From assembly GCF_030272615.1 (NCBI RefSeq), contig NC_081409.1, positions 26,363,406 through 26,421,405 on the forward strand: a stretch of DNA of 58,000 nucleotides, written 5' to 3'. The notes under the pieces are model-generated. The model was not told the origin of the DNA. It did no database searches and saw only the letters and a list, made by a program, of their open reading frames with translations. Origin of the DNA: Cryptomeria japonica. Taxonomy: Eukaryota; Streptophyta; Pinopsida; Cupressales; Cupressaceae. A program made the position numbers and the translations under genes. Shown piece after piece: positions 44,735 to 55,200 of this stretch; the stretch's first letter is position 1; the number at the start of each line of letters is the position of its first letter.

Positions 44735-45930
44735 ATAACCCATAAGTTATCGAACAAGTCTAATAGAATTCTATCGAAATATCCAAAATTCAAATAGTAT
44801 CGATGAGACCCAGCGATGTCTCATCGATATAAAAAGGGTATCGAAGGAAAGGTAACACCAATGAATTCTAAAAGGGACTCATCGAAAGCAATTATTCCAC
44901 CGAAAGAGGATATCGAAGAAAGCAGAGGTGGTTTTCATCGATGGGAAAAGGCTTCTGAGGAAATAATACCATCGCGCAACATGAAGGAAACTTACCAAAA
45001 GAAGCGTTCTTATCGAAAGAATGATATCGATCAAATAGAAGGAAGCTACATTGATAAAAGATATCGATAAGGATATGAGTTTCGAGGAGGCTAAAAGGCA
45101 TGTTACCGATATGTATGGTTTTATCGATGCAACTTTATCGAGGAAGATTACTAATGAGCTCATCGATGAAAGATGATAGTAAAAGAAAATCATCAAAAGA
45201 AAGATGGCCTCGATGAAACAATAGACCCATTCATCGAAGGAGTGTAGTGATGTCGATAGAAAAAGTGTTTCGATGGAAGGATAAAGGAAGTTACTGAAGC
45301 CCAAGGTTTCTTCGACATGAAACCCGATGGTCATCAGATATATATCAATGAGGAAATAGGTTTCGAGGAGGCTAAAAGGCATGTGACCGATATGTGTGGT
45401 TTTACCGATGCAACTTTATCGAGGAAGATTACTAATGAGCTCATCGATGAAAGATGACGGTGGAAGCAAATCATCAAAAGAAAGATGGCCTCGATGAAAC
45501 AATAGACCCATTCATTGAAGGAGTGTAGTGATGTCGATAGAAAGAGTGTTTCGATGGAAGGATAAAGGAAGTTACCGAAGCCCAAGGTTTCTTCAACATG
45601 AAACCCAATGGAAATTAGATATATATCGATGAGGAAATAGGCTTCGAGGAGGATAAAAGGCATGTCTCCGATATGCGTTGTTTCGCCGATATAACTTTAT
45701 TGGTGGAAGACGACAAGAGAGGATAAAGAAAGGCTTCGGTGAGACAATAGATCCATTCATTGACGGGGCATAGTGATATCGATGGAAGAGGTATTTCGGT
45801 GGAAAAATAAAGGAGGTCACCGAAGCCCAAGGTTTCTTTGACATAAAAACCCGATGGATATCAGATAGGTATCGGTGAGGAGATAGCCACAGTGACCGAA
45901 TACAACATTTCGATGAAGGGAGAAAATACC
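44735..45930. repeat. TCGAT-rich repetitive region, probably the U3 of an LTR
   Basis: ATCGAT, TCATCGATGA and TTTCGATGG words occur dozens of times. It contains three tandem units with an exact 281-bp period. A TATA-like site and A/T-rich poly-A-like region follow at 46,015-46,110, as in an LTR whose U3 has expanded. Long open frames on either strand here come from the repeat and are not genes. Confidence 0.6.
45080..45880. repeat. 281-bp tandem repeat, about 2.85 units
   Basis: TTCGAGGAGGCTAAAAGGCA starts units at 45,081, 45,362 and (as GGATAAAAGG) 45,643, exactly 281 bp apart each time. Units 1 and 2 are over 93% identical by eye. Unit 3 is more diverged and lacks about 40 bp around the position of GAGGAAGATTACTAATGAG. 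Since 281 is not a multiple of three, no protein repeat is encoded. Confidence 0.95.
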
Positions 45931-46014
45931 TAGTTGAAGTAATGTTCGAAACAAAAGTGTTAGTTGATAGTTATATGTTGAAAAGCCACTACGCTTGGTG
46001 ATAATGTATACTCT

Positions 46015-46110
46015 CATATAAAGGAGGGAGCTTTTGTAATATGGAGGAAATTTAGAGAAAGGAGTAGATTATAGCCTCAGGCTTACCACTGTACTATTTT
46101 GACGAATATA
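46015..46110 (+). promoter_or_regulatory. Candidate LTR promoter and R region
   Basis: CATATAAAGGAGGG gives a good TATA box. About 85 bp downstream is AATATATATAATATAATCAG, A/T-rich as expected around a plant polyadenylation site. Together with the TCGAT-rich stretch to the left it looks like U3-R of an LTR in plus orientation. Termini not identified. Confidence 0.4.
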
Positions 46111-46119
46111 TATAATATA

Positions 46120-48060
46120 ATCAGTTGTTTTTCCTTTGCATATGTGAACTTTTAGTAGTGGAGAAAGAAGGAGGAAACAAAGACTGTTCCAGATTCTCTT
46201 CTATCATAGTCGTGCAAATGTTGCATTCAAGGGGTATTTCCTTCCTCATTTCCTCTCACATTAGGTATGTATCTATTTCATATCTGACTGAAATGCAGAG
46301 GTTAATTATGTATCACTAATTGATTGTGGAAATATTACTCATTAAAAGAAAAAGTAAAATGAATTGAAAAGAATCTTGCTCTGATAGCTGTGAACATAAT
46401 ATCATGCCTAACTGTGATTATTCTGTCTTGCATAGCTATGTAAATTCTGCCTTGAGTAGCCGATGTATAGATATTGCATGTTCATGATCTTTCTTGTTAA
46501 GATAAATTGTAGAGCCTAAATGATTTACTCATTCATTATCAAGTCTTGAACTTAAGGAAGATAAATTTATTCATAGATATAAATCATGACGATATTTTGT
46601 TACTTTTCATCGAATAAATTGTCTTACATTATTCATAAGAAAACTAAATACTGCATTCATATCTTGTGCATAGTATGGTTGAGTAGCAACCTCAGAGCAT
46701 TCACTATAGAATATGATTGCTAGCCCACGAAGGCATAATAGCCGAGTATTGCAGCTATTCTATGTTTATTTGTTTTCCACTCTTAACTCATAGTTCAAAC
46801 GAATATGGTTCATCTTGGAATCAATGCACATCGGTTATAATCAGATTATAACCAGTCTCCATGGTTGCAAGACCTGAAGAAGGATTCTTATAATCAATTA
46901 GATGCATACTTCTGGAAATATACAAAGACAAAAAAATATATTAGAATCATGTTTTTTGTTGAGTAATAATATGATGTGTTAATTTAGCTAAATAAGGGAA
47001 CCAATGTTGTATTAGGTTTAATTCCATGATGACAGTTGAAGCTTGTTAGAGATAGGGGATTTGTAGCAGTTGGCTTGTTAGGTTATGTCACAATCCCATG
47101 AAGGTCCTTGTAAACCATTAATGTCAGTAGACCTGAGACTGTTATGTAACGAATTGGATCAGCTAAACCTAGAAGTTCTGTAACCAATGAATCAACTGAC
47201 TCAAGTGTATGTAAATTTTCTTATGATGGTCATTTATGACCGTTATTCTTAGTAGACATTAAGCAGTTCGCTAGATAGTTGGTTAGTAAACTAGTGAGTT
47301 AGTTGGCTCAAGTGTATGCTATTTATCATATGATGGTTGTTAATAACTATTATTATTAGTACACATTAAGCAGATGGCTTGTTTAGATGGTTGGTAACTA
47401 GTGAGTTTGTTGAGCTCAAGAATTGGATGTACAAGTCGAGCAAGGGAGGTGAACACTAACAATGCATTGGTGCTCGCAATGTTAAAACCTTGGCCAAGAT
47501 GGTGATGCTTTATCTAAGTGATTGTTAGATCACATGAACTAGACACACCTACTAGTCAGATGGTCATAGTAGTTAGGGGTTACCTATAGTGTGTGACTGA
47601 CTAGTTGCGTGTAGGTTTTGAACACCAAGATTAGATGGCCAGATCTAAAAGAGACCCAATCCTTAGAATGCACCCTCATGAAGGGTTGGGTCTCTTCCAA
47701 TTGGAAGGTGCATGGGAGACTGGCAAGTCTATGATTGAATAGAGGAGCCCTTGATGATGCTCTCCCTATTCCAAACCATGTCGAGGCTTGATACAAAAAG
47801 TTTTAGTTGGAAAGTTAAATGAATTGTAACCTCTGAACCTTTATCTCTTCCCTCAAAAATGAAACTTGCCATTTGAATTCCTTTCTCATATTGATTAGCT
47901 TAATAATATTTGTTCAATGTTTTTTATCGTTAAAAGATTACCTTCCTTTTAGATAAATTAGTTAGATTCTTATTATGTTGAAGTACATTTAGTTAGTTTT
48001 CTCCTTCAATTGAAGTAGTTATGTTTTATTTTGAAATGTTCAATTTTTTATCTTAATATA
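46120..48060. other. Unassigned sequence leading into an LTR end
   Basis: No coding frame. Similar words near 47,190-47,300 and 47,300-47,400 (AGTGTATG, TATGATGGT, ACATTAAGCAG, GGTTGGTAA) show a diverged internal duplication of about 100 bp. The right part belongs to the LTR that ends at 48,106, but its start could not be fixed. Confidence 0.35.
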
Positions 48061-48120
48061 GATCACAATTTATTTTCTTTAAGTATAGAATTAATGGAAT
48101 ATTACATATGGTATCAGAGC
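48061..48120 (+). other. End of a 5' LTR and initiator-Met tRNA primer-binding site
   Basis: TGGTATCAGAGC at 48,109-48,120 matches the PBS complementary to the 3' end of plant initiator methionine tRNA. It is two bases after ATTACA, the CA end of an LTR. This is the standard arrangement of plant copia and many Ty3 elements. No gag follows, so the internal region is deleted or unrelated. Confidence 0.8.
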
Positions 48121-50111
48121 AAACAAGTTCGACATTGAACCTCAGGCTTTCCACCAATAAACAATAAGGTAGAAAACTGAAATGAAGCATTTTAGTGAAT
48201 CCTGGAAGTGGATTTGAACCATTGTGGATTACTGCATTTTTCTGCAGGCAATTGCTTGTGATATTATCTAAAGGAGATAAGGTTACTTGTGTTCTTCCAG
48301 TAAAACTCTATGTTTCATATTGTAGATTTGAATAAAAGATTTACTTGCGAATTTTAATTGTTCCTCGTATTTCTTCCTTGGATGGTCTCTTAAGGTTAGA
48401 GTCAAATTCATTCAAGCAATTTACAATAAAGACATCGAAGTAGAGCTCATAAGAAATAGTAATTGACAGACTCATCGAGAGGGAGTGGGTTTAAAAATTA
48501 TCTCATAAGTTTACACAATAAGTCCTAAAGAAATATAAAGACTCTCTAGCCCAAACAACAAAGAAAGGCACTGGTCATCTATAAAACACAACCCATCAAT
48601 TCATACTTTCACATAAAGAATAATAGGAGTAGTTGAGTAGGAATTCTAGGGTAAATTAGCAATAGTGTATATATAAATTTCAAGCACCAAGATCGAATAG
48701 CTTCTACAACAACAATCTTGAACTCATCTGCTATATCTCCATTCTAGGAACTGATGCCATCCTGAGATAGGGGGAAGTCAGATCAAGACACGGAATTTTC
48801 TATAAAAAGCATTAGTTGAAGGAACAACTAGTGAGTAGGTATACCCGCCTAGGTCCTGCAGAGCCTAAAGTGAGAGAGTTAGTAGCCAAATAGGTTCACT
48901 CTATAAGTTGGCCAAGTCAATTGGAGGGTTTGATCATAGGAGTTGGATTTCCTTAGAACCTATCCAATCTGTTGATTTGAGGCCCAACAGAACCCTATCA
49001 TAACTTCTAAAAACTAGCTATAAATGGTTCTTTTCATTTGAAACAAAATGCAAACCCTAAAATCACATGAAAGCTTATACTTTTAGCTTTCTATTTCCCT
49101 CCAAGCTATGCATGAAATTTATTTTCTTGATAATCATGTGGAAGGAGGCCTTTAGAAAACTTTTGTAAATAAATAAAGAATTTTATTTGTCTTTACATCT
49201 TTTGAATTAAAATGCCTTTTCAAGTGAATTATATTCCCTCCAAACCTCACATTGTGAAATCTCATCCTTTTAAATAAGCTCAACCTTATAGACACCTTCA
49301 AGGTATTTAATAAATCCTTTCTCTAAACTTTCCTAAATTCATGATAAGACATGAGGTATATAATAATTCTATTTTTTATCTCTTGAAGTCAAAAAATTGG
49401 TAACAAAGTCACGCCTTCAAACCTTAATTTTTAGATAGTTAAATATCCATTTTACATTTCTAAAAAAATTGGAGGTCTTATGATATTCCATGTGATGACT
49501 ACATGTTGACAAAGTTACCCCTCACAACTACTGGTCCCTCTCCCTAATAGGGTATTTGCATGAAAACCCAAGTCCAGCTATGTCAAACCCGAGTTTGACT
49601 CCTTCAAACTCAAGTTAATCATTGGTCACATGTAGAACATGCATTTGAAGACTTGAATGACCTTCCCTCCAAAGTATTTTCTTTTGGAAAAAACTTTTTC
49701 TTTCATGAAGTCACATGAATGTGCTTCTTTTGTAAAGTTTTTACAATATAATCATAAGAATATAGCCCTTCTTTTCATTTATAAGGTACATTTGAAACCT
49801 TTTGGAGACTTTTAATGAGATTTCCAAAACAAAAAGGACCTAGGACCTTAGAAAAGACTGGAGTAAGCTTCAGGATATTAAAATTTAGACTCAAAGCATG
49901 AAGATGCTAACAACAAAAAAAACCCTATTAAATGCAATTGACATATAAATAAAAATTGGATAACAAAAATAAATAGGGATATAACATTAGGTATTATAAT
50001 AATATCATATGTGAAAACAACCAATACTAAAATCAAACCAAATGATATATAGGATTTGGTCATATATGTATATGTAGATATATAGATGTATACATAATAT
50101 GTATATGTATA
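48121..50111. other. Unassigned sequence
   Basis: No gag or pol frame downstream of the PBS. Short TATATA/GTATATG microsatellite at 50,060-50,110. The minus-strand frame at 49,878-50,165 has a hydrophobic low-complexity translation caused by that A/T-rich stretch and is not a gene. Confidence 0.35.
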
Positions 50112-50480
50112 TGATGCTCTGCAAAAATAAGGATAGTTAGAAAAACCTATTTGATTGCTACACACACAAAGAGAAGCACAAGAAACAAATGTTAGTCATT
50201 AGGGTTAGCAAATCAAAGATTAAACACTATCCTAATCAAGCATATCAAGAAAGACACTACACAACAAATAAAAAGCTTAATGAATCTGAGAAAAGCTGAA
50301 CTCTGTGGTCTAACTACTAGAGATAGCAAGAAACTCTCCAACCAAAGCAGGGGAGACAAAACCAACAATCTCTGCTTAGGGAGGAGCTCTAGACCCCAAA
50401 TCTGAAGAAAGAACCGGAGATAAAGTAAGTGAATTGGATAACAACAAGAATGTAAAGTGCACCCCTGATTTGCTATCCAA
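50112..50480 (-). repeat. LTR fragment related to the Tat-like LTR at 9209
   Basis: Begins TGATGCTCTGCAAAAATAAG, against TGATGCTCTAAAAAAGGGAC at 9209, and continues with shared blocks ACACACAAA, ACAAGAAA, AATCAAAGA, TAATC...CAAGCATATCAA. Estimated 65% similarity over about 170 bp. No PBS sits at its left edge, unlike at 9.2 kb, so it is a truncated or solo LTR. Confidence 0.6.
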
Positions 50481-50532
50481 AATGCTCAAAATTAAATGAA
50501 AATCTTTAATGAATACACAAAACTATATACAT

Positions 50533-50999
50533 ATGCAGGCACTCCATGGTTGAGATGGTCCAACTCCCTAGTCTCACTCTACGACTAAGCTCATGCCATA
50601 TCTAAATCAAAGACATCTCAAATACATCATCGGTGGAAAGCTACAAAATGTCATTTTCATACATAAGCAAGACATACACAATTGGGCACAATCACCAAGA
50701 GAACAAAGTGTGTTTGAGATCATTGTCCTAATTGTGGTGTGGTCACAAAGAGGTTGACAAATTTACGGTGATCTCTTTGTGACCATACCACAATTAGGAC
50801 AATAATCTCAAACACACTTTTTACCGTGCTCTTGGTGATTGTGCCCAATTCTGTATGTCTTGCTTATGTATGAAAATGGCATTTTGCAGCTTTCCATCGA
50901 CGATGTATTTGAGATGTCTTTGATTTAGATATGGCATGAGCTTAGTCATAGAGTGAGACTAGGGAGTTGGACCATCTCAACCATGGTGCCCCTGATCAT
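50533..50999. repeat. Foldback (long inverted repeat) with about 220-bp arms
   Basis: Left arm 50,536-50,754 and right arm 50,771-50,993 are reverse complements at about 95% identity, with a 16-bp spacer. Differences are around ten substitutions plus a 5-bp gap. The left arm has a near-identical direct copy at 42,474. There is no open frame, and no TIR with a target duplication that I can identify. Confidence 0.97.
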
Positions 51000-51118
51000 A
51001 TTAGCTTGAAAGCATGTGCCTCATATTAGCCTCAAACCTATGCCCCTACTGGTAGGTGGTGGGGATAGAATATCATTCATTGTACATATCAATGACTGGA
51101 TAATAATTATTTTTTTTT

Positions 51119-51494
51119 AATAAAAATTATCATCGTCGGAATTACAACGAATACCAAGCTTTCGACCGACGAGGATGTTGTATGTGTGACGACACTTCAT
51201 AGTCGGATGGTCGTCGATGTCTCTGAATGGAGCAACGACACAAGCATCGAATAAACAACATCATCGTCGGTGCGAAGTTCCAAATCGTCGTCGGATTTGC
51301 GACGAAATCTACTGATTCCGACGACTTCTTTGAACGTCAGCAGAGTCCATTGGATTGTCATATTTCTGACAGGCATGGCATCACCAACCAATCCGACGCT
51401 GAGTTTTCAACGGTTGATTTTGTCGGCACTCTGACGAAAATTCATCACAAATCCGACAAACGACCATCGGAAATCAGCTCCGAATATACTAGTG
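51119..51494. mobile_element. CGTCGG-rich CACTA-like fragment
   Basis: Dense in CGTCGG, CCGACG and ACGACG words. The right end reads CCGAATATACTAGTG, i.e. CACTAGTATATTCGG on the minus strand, a plausible CACTA terminus. The sequence near 51,165-51,200 (GACGAGGATGTTGTATGTGT, GACGACAC) matches 54,055-54,090. Open frames across it in both directions arise from the CpG-rich composition and lack any domain. Confidence 0.5.
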
Positions 51495-52640
51495 CTAGCT
51501 AACTAATGGCCTTTCTAGGATTCACCTATTTACACTTAGCTTAAATTTACTTCATCTATTTCATAATTTTGTCTCATTTCATAGTATTGATACATATGTC
51601 CTCATCACTTGAGACACCTATCACATGCATACTGGCCACTTGAGCTTGCATTCTTGTCAACTCGGTTCACAAGTGTTGCACCTTTGGAAGGGTAGTCAAA
51701 GTTTCACTCCTACCTTCTCACCTCTGATCCTTTCCTATATATATGTGAGGTAGGTCTATGTACATTTCACAAAATCTTCATAATATATGATAGATATCAC
51801 ATTGTATTTATCATGTCACTAGTCAAGGTTCTATTTATATGCTTTTAGATTTTTGACTTAATCTAACAAAATGATCTCAAATTTCTCTAGACATTCCTCA
51901 CTTACCTTAATGTTAATTTTACAATATGACATACTATGATGTGAACGTTAGTTAAATATGATGATTTATTAGATTTATTATACTAAAGGTATGAAAAATG
52001 ACTAGATTGGAACATATTGAATACATTTAGTGATTAGAAGAAAAAGATTATAAAGAAAACATTAATATGACCACTAGTGAATCTATATGAATAATTTTTA
52101 ACGTTCATACATAAGGTATAGTAGGTCAAATAATTTTTTTAGGGGAATATGTGGATGAAAATCATGTCATGAATAAAATATTAGAAGTTTGATTCTAAAA
52201 TTTTATGCTCTGGTCTCCATAGTTAAAATTTTCAAAGATCTCATAACTATATATATAGATGAACTAAGTGTATTTTTGTTAACCACTAAAGAAATAATTT
52301 GAAACATAATGAGAAAATATTAGATATATTATTTCCTCTAAAGAAAATAGAATAGAAAAAAGAAACACATTAGATCCAAGAATTATGATAAAGGTTACTA
52401 TATTGATAAAAATGAATTTATTAGTTTTACTTTGGGAAGTAATTCTTGTTGAGGAAGAATTAGCAAATCTTGATGAGCATGAAGAAAAAACCTACACATA
52501 ATGAGGAATCAATAATAAATGGAATTTGTAATGGGTGTATCCCATAGTGTGACAGTTAAGTCATGTGGCATTGTTGTTGTTTTTACCAAGGTTCAAACCT
52601 TTGTTTTGTTGGCAATTGACGCTCATCCGGCAAGGGTTCA
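51495..52640. other. Unassigned A/T-rich sequence
   Basis: No frame above 60 codons, no repeats recognised except short poly-A/T runs. Confidence 0.35.
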
Positions 52641-53592
52641 TGGTATTATGGGTTGTCATTGATGGCAACTCATCATCTTAGGGTAAATGGTTTCATTGTT
52701 TGGCTAACCGGCATGCATTACACTAACCGGTATTGGTATTCACATTGCTTTACACCGACACCAGCATCGACATTCACTTCATCTTGGTAACTTGTCCTGA
52801 TCCTGGTAACGTGTATATAGAACCCGGTAACAGATAGGACCCGACTAAGGAAATCTTTTGATCCTGATTATGTCTTCATGGATTTTGGTGGTAACGTGTG
52901 ATGGCCGACATGGTCATTGGATTTATGATTGATTTTCATTATGTTCTGGCAGCCAACTTGTTTATATTTATTGTTGAAGCCGACATGGTTAAGTTAGAAG
53001 GATATTTAAGTAGATCACCTCAGCGATAGATCATATGTGTTAGACGGAATGAAAACTTTTGATTGCGAATATTTCAGTGAGTTTTGGTATGTGATTGGAA
53101 GTGACTGTGTGCAGTTTCATGTGCACAACTTAACTGGTAGCAGAACAGAGTATTAGAAAACCGGAATACAAAGGAGGTTATCAGAGCATTCACCGAAACT
53201 TATCCAACATGGTCAGATGCTTTTTATAAGATCACTTTCATTTGTAAACACTCGTAAATGTTCTGTAAGTCAGTGAGACTTCCTATATTTTGTGTTTGAG
53301 CAATGAGCTCTAGGTGGTTGGCCTTTCTGCATGTGCAGACCCTCTTATGTGATATTTGTATACCTTGATTAAGTATATAGATATTGTGGGTATCAGCCCC
53401 ACCGTGGTTTTTCCCTTTGCAGGGTTTTCCACGTATAAATCTTCGTGTTATGGTGTTGCTTTTCATTGTGTTATTTGGTGTATGCATTCTAATTTTATTT
53501 ATTGTTAACTGGTCAATAAGTAATAAGTTCAAAACTAACTTTACTGGTAGAACAATGATTCACCCCCCTCTCAATGTTCTTGGATTCCAACA
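52641..53592 (+). repeat. Copia-type solo LTR (left end approximate)
   Basis: Contains GGTTGTCATTGATGGCAACT near the start and TCTCAATGTTCTTGGATTCCAACA near the end, as in the LTR at 13,799. Middle landmarks GAGCTCTAGGTGGTTGGCC, ATATTGTGGGTATCAGCCCC, ACCGTGGTTTTTCCC and CCACGTATAAATC are shared with 13,799 and 32,049. Neither PBS nor polypurine tract is next to it. The 7-mer TATTATG occurs at 52,644 and 53,601, near both ends, but not exactly at them. Confidence 0.65.
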
Positions 53593-53759
53593 TGTTGGAC
53601 TATTATGATTGGGGGTTTATTACCTTTCTTGATTTAATGTGCTCCCATGTTTGAACCTTTTTCATTAATGTTGTTGGCATTTATGCCATGTACCTTATGA
53701 TATAAACTCTTCTCTAGGCCCTTGTTGTTTTAGTGTGCTTCTGAGCTTTTGAGTTCTAC

Positions 53760-54140
53760 ATTCGGGTCAAAATTTTGACGGCAAATCGTCGGCATTTTGA
53801 CACAATTTCGTCGCACTACCAACCAAAAAAGTTGTTGAAAACTTTGTGTCGGAAGTTCTGACTATCCTTGTGGTCATCGCAATTCTGACATCACCTCCAA
53901 CCTTTTCGACGGCCGCCATGTATGCTCATACCCCGAAAGAATACCGTCGCGATCTCGGCCTATCGTCAGAATTCTGACTACAAAGGATAAAATTTTGACA
54001 GAGGAGTGTCGTCGGATGCACAGCATCCTCATCTACGACGGCCTCCAAGAGAGTTCTAACGAGGATGTTGTGCATCCGACGACACTCCTCTATTGGAATT
54101 TTATCCTTTGTAGTCGGAATTCCGACGATAGGCCGATTTT
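53760..54140. mobile_element. CGTCGG-rich element with a 178-bp hairpin
   Basis: Same word composition as 51,119-51,494 and 22,596-22,830 (TCGTCGG, CCGACGA, GACGGC). Left half shows repeated TTTTGAC/CGGC words. The right half is a hairpin (53,957-54,134). No terminal CACTA was found, so classification relies on similarity to the other fragments. Confidence 0.45.
53957..54134. repeat. Hairpin with 74-bp arms
   Basis: Left arm 53,957-54,030 and right arm 54,061-54,134 are reverse complements except at seven positions, all transitions; the loop is 30 bp. Three of the differences fall in the two CpG sites around GTC[A/G]GAATTC[T/C]GAC. Confidence 0.97.
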
Positions 54141-54174
54141 TCAGAAATTTTTTTTATAGAAAAAGATTGACATT

Positions 54175-54352
54175 GGTATCTCTCTTCTATCTCTCTTCTC
54201 TATCCCTCTCTACTATCTCTCTTCTCTCTCCCCTCTCTAGGTCTCTTTCTCCATCCCTCTCTTCTTCTCTCCCTCTCTACTTCTCTTTCTCTACCCTCTC
54301 TAGGTCATTATCTCTTCCTCTCACCCTCTCTCTCTCTCTCTCACCTCTATAG
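54175..54352 (+). repeat. Polypyrimidine (CT)n tract
   Basis: TCTC and CCTCTC words over nearly 180 bp, with CTCTAGGTC recurring at 54,235 and 54,298 and a (CT)9-type run at 54,328. The Ser/Leu-rich open frame across it is an artefact of composition. Confidence 0.95.
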
Positions 54353-55110
54353 GTCTCACCTTCCATTCCTCCATCATTACCCATGTTGTCAAGTTGCAAG
54401 ATATTTCCCAAAGTACTAGGTTGCTAGGGTTGATTTGCTTAAGTGTTGGAGTCAGAGTTAGATGAGAACTGGATGATTAAGCTGTATTAAGTGATCAAGT
54501 CACCAAGATCTCAATTGTAAACATGACTAGGTTCTAGGGTTTTAGGGTATAGCATAGGTCAAGATTGAGGTATGGTGGTCAAGAATTACCTTCCAATGAC
54601 AAAATACATCCAATAAAACCTAAGGCAATGCTAGTAAGGGGTCAAAATTAAATAATTAGGGTACAAAAAACAAAATTTGGCTAAGTCGAGATGTTGCTCA
54701 AGGATGACCTAAATCATGGAGTGTAAATCAATCATGAAACATGAGAATGGATAGGTCTTGACCCAAGCAACGTAAGTCCCCCTTGTGATTCCAACAGATA
54801 TCACATCACAATCATTGAGTCTATCTGCAATAAAAAGTCAAGACCTGACTATTGGAATCTTGGAGTCATCCCATTTGATCACGTAGTTTAGCACTTGGGA
54901 GGATTTTGTTCAAGAGAGGATAGAATACTTAGTATTTTATTTTGTGTTGCATAGTGCATAAAAAACACATCAACAGAAACCATTGAAAGGTTTGGTTAAA
55001 GCCTTCGAATCACAATCTCTATGAGAAGCTATCAAGAGTGCCCAGAATTTGGAAACTTTAGTATCCAAGAACATAATTCATAAAGCACCACTTTTAGAGC
55101 AACCAAAGAA
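54353..55110. other. Unassigned sequence
   Basis: No conserved frame, repeat or RNA seen. Confidence 0.35.
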
Positions 55111-55200
55111 GCCTATCAATGTAATATTTTATTTACCTTGGATATGTTTTATCCTAAGTGTGATATTCCACTATTAAAAAGCTTAATTAGGTAATATTTT
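55111..55200 (+). repeat. Direct-repeat partner of the segment at 57.9 kb
   Basis: Matches 57,915-58,000 with about 75-80% identity over 60 bp (AATGTA..ATTTTATT.ACC, GGATATGTT.TATC.TAAGT.TGATATT.CA). Could be the beginning of an LTR. Confidence 0.55.

Noticed and set aside
44879-45663. Overlapping minus-strand frames of 109-167 codons with repeated hydrophobic text
   Set aside because: They arise from the 281-bp tandem repeat; the period is not a multiple of three and the frames shift from unit to unit.
49878-50165. Hydrophobic, Tyr-rich minus-strand frame resembling a membrane protein
   Set aside because: Encoded by a TATATG microsatellite region.
51197-51502. Overlapping frames on both strands
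   Set aside because: Stop codons are rare here only because of the CGTCGG-rich composition; no domain is visible.
53160-53185. GTTATCAGAGC resembling the initiator-Met PBS
   Set aside because: It lacks TGGTATC and lies inside an LTR, not after an LTR end.
54065-54352. 95-codon Ser/Leu-rich frame
   Set aside because: Direct translation of a (CT)n tract and the hairpin arm.
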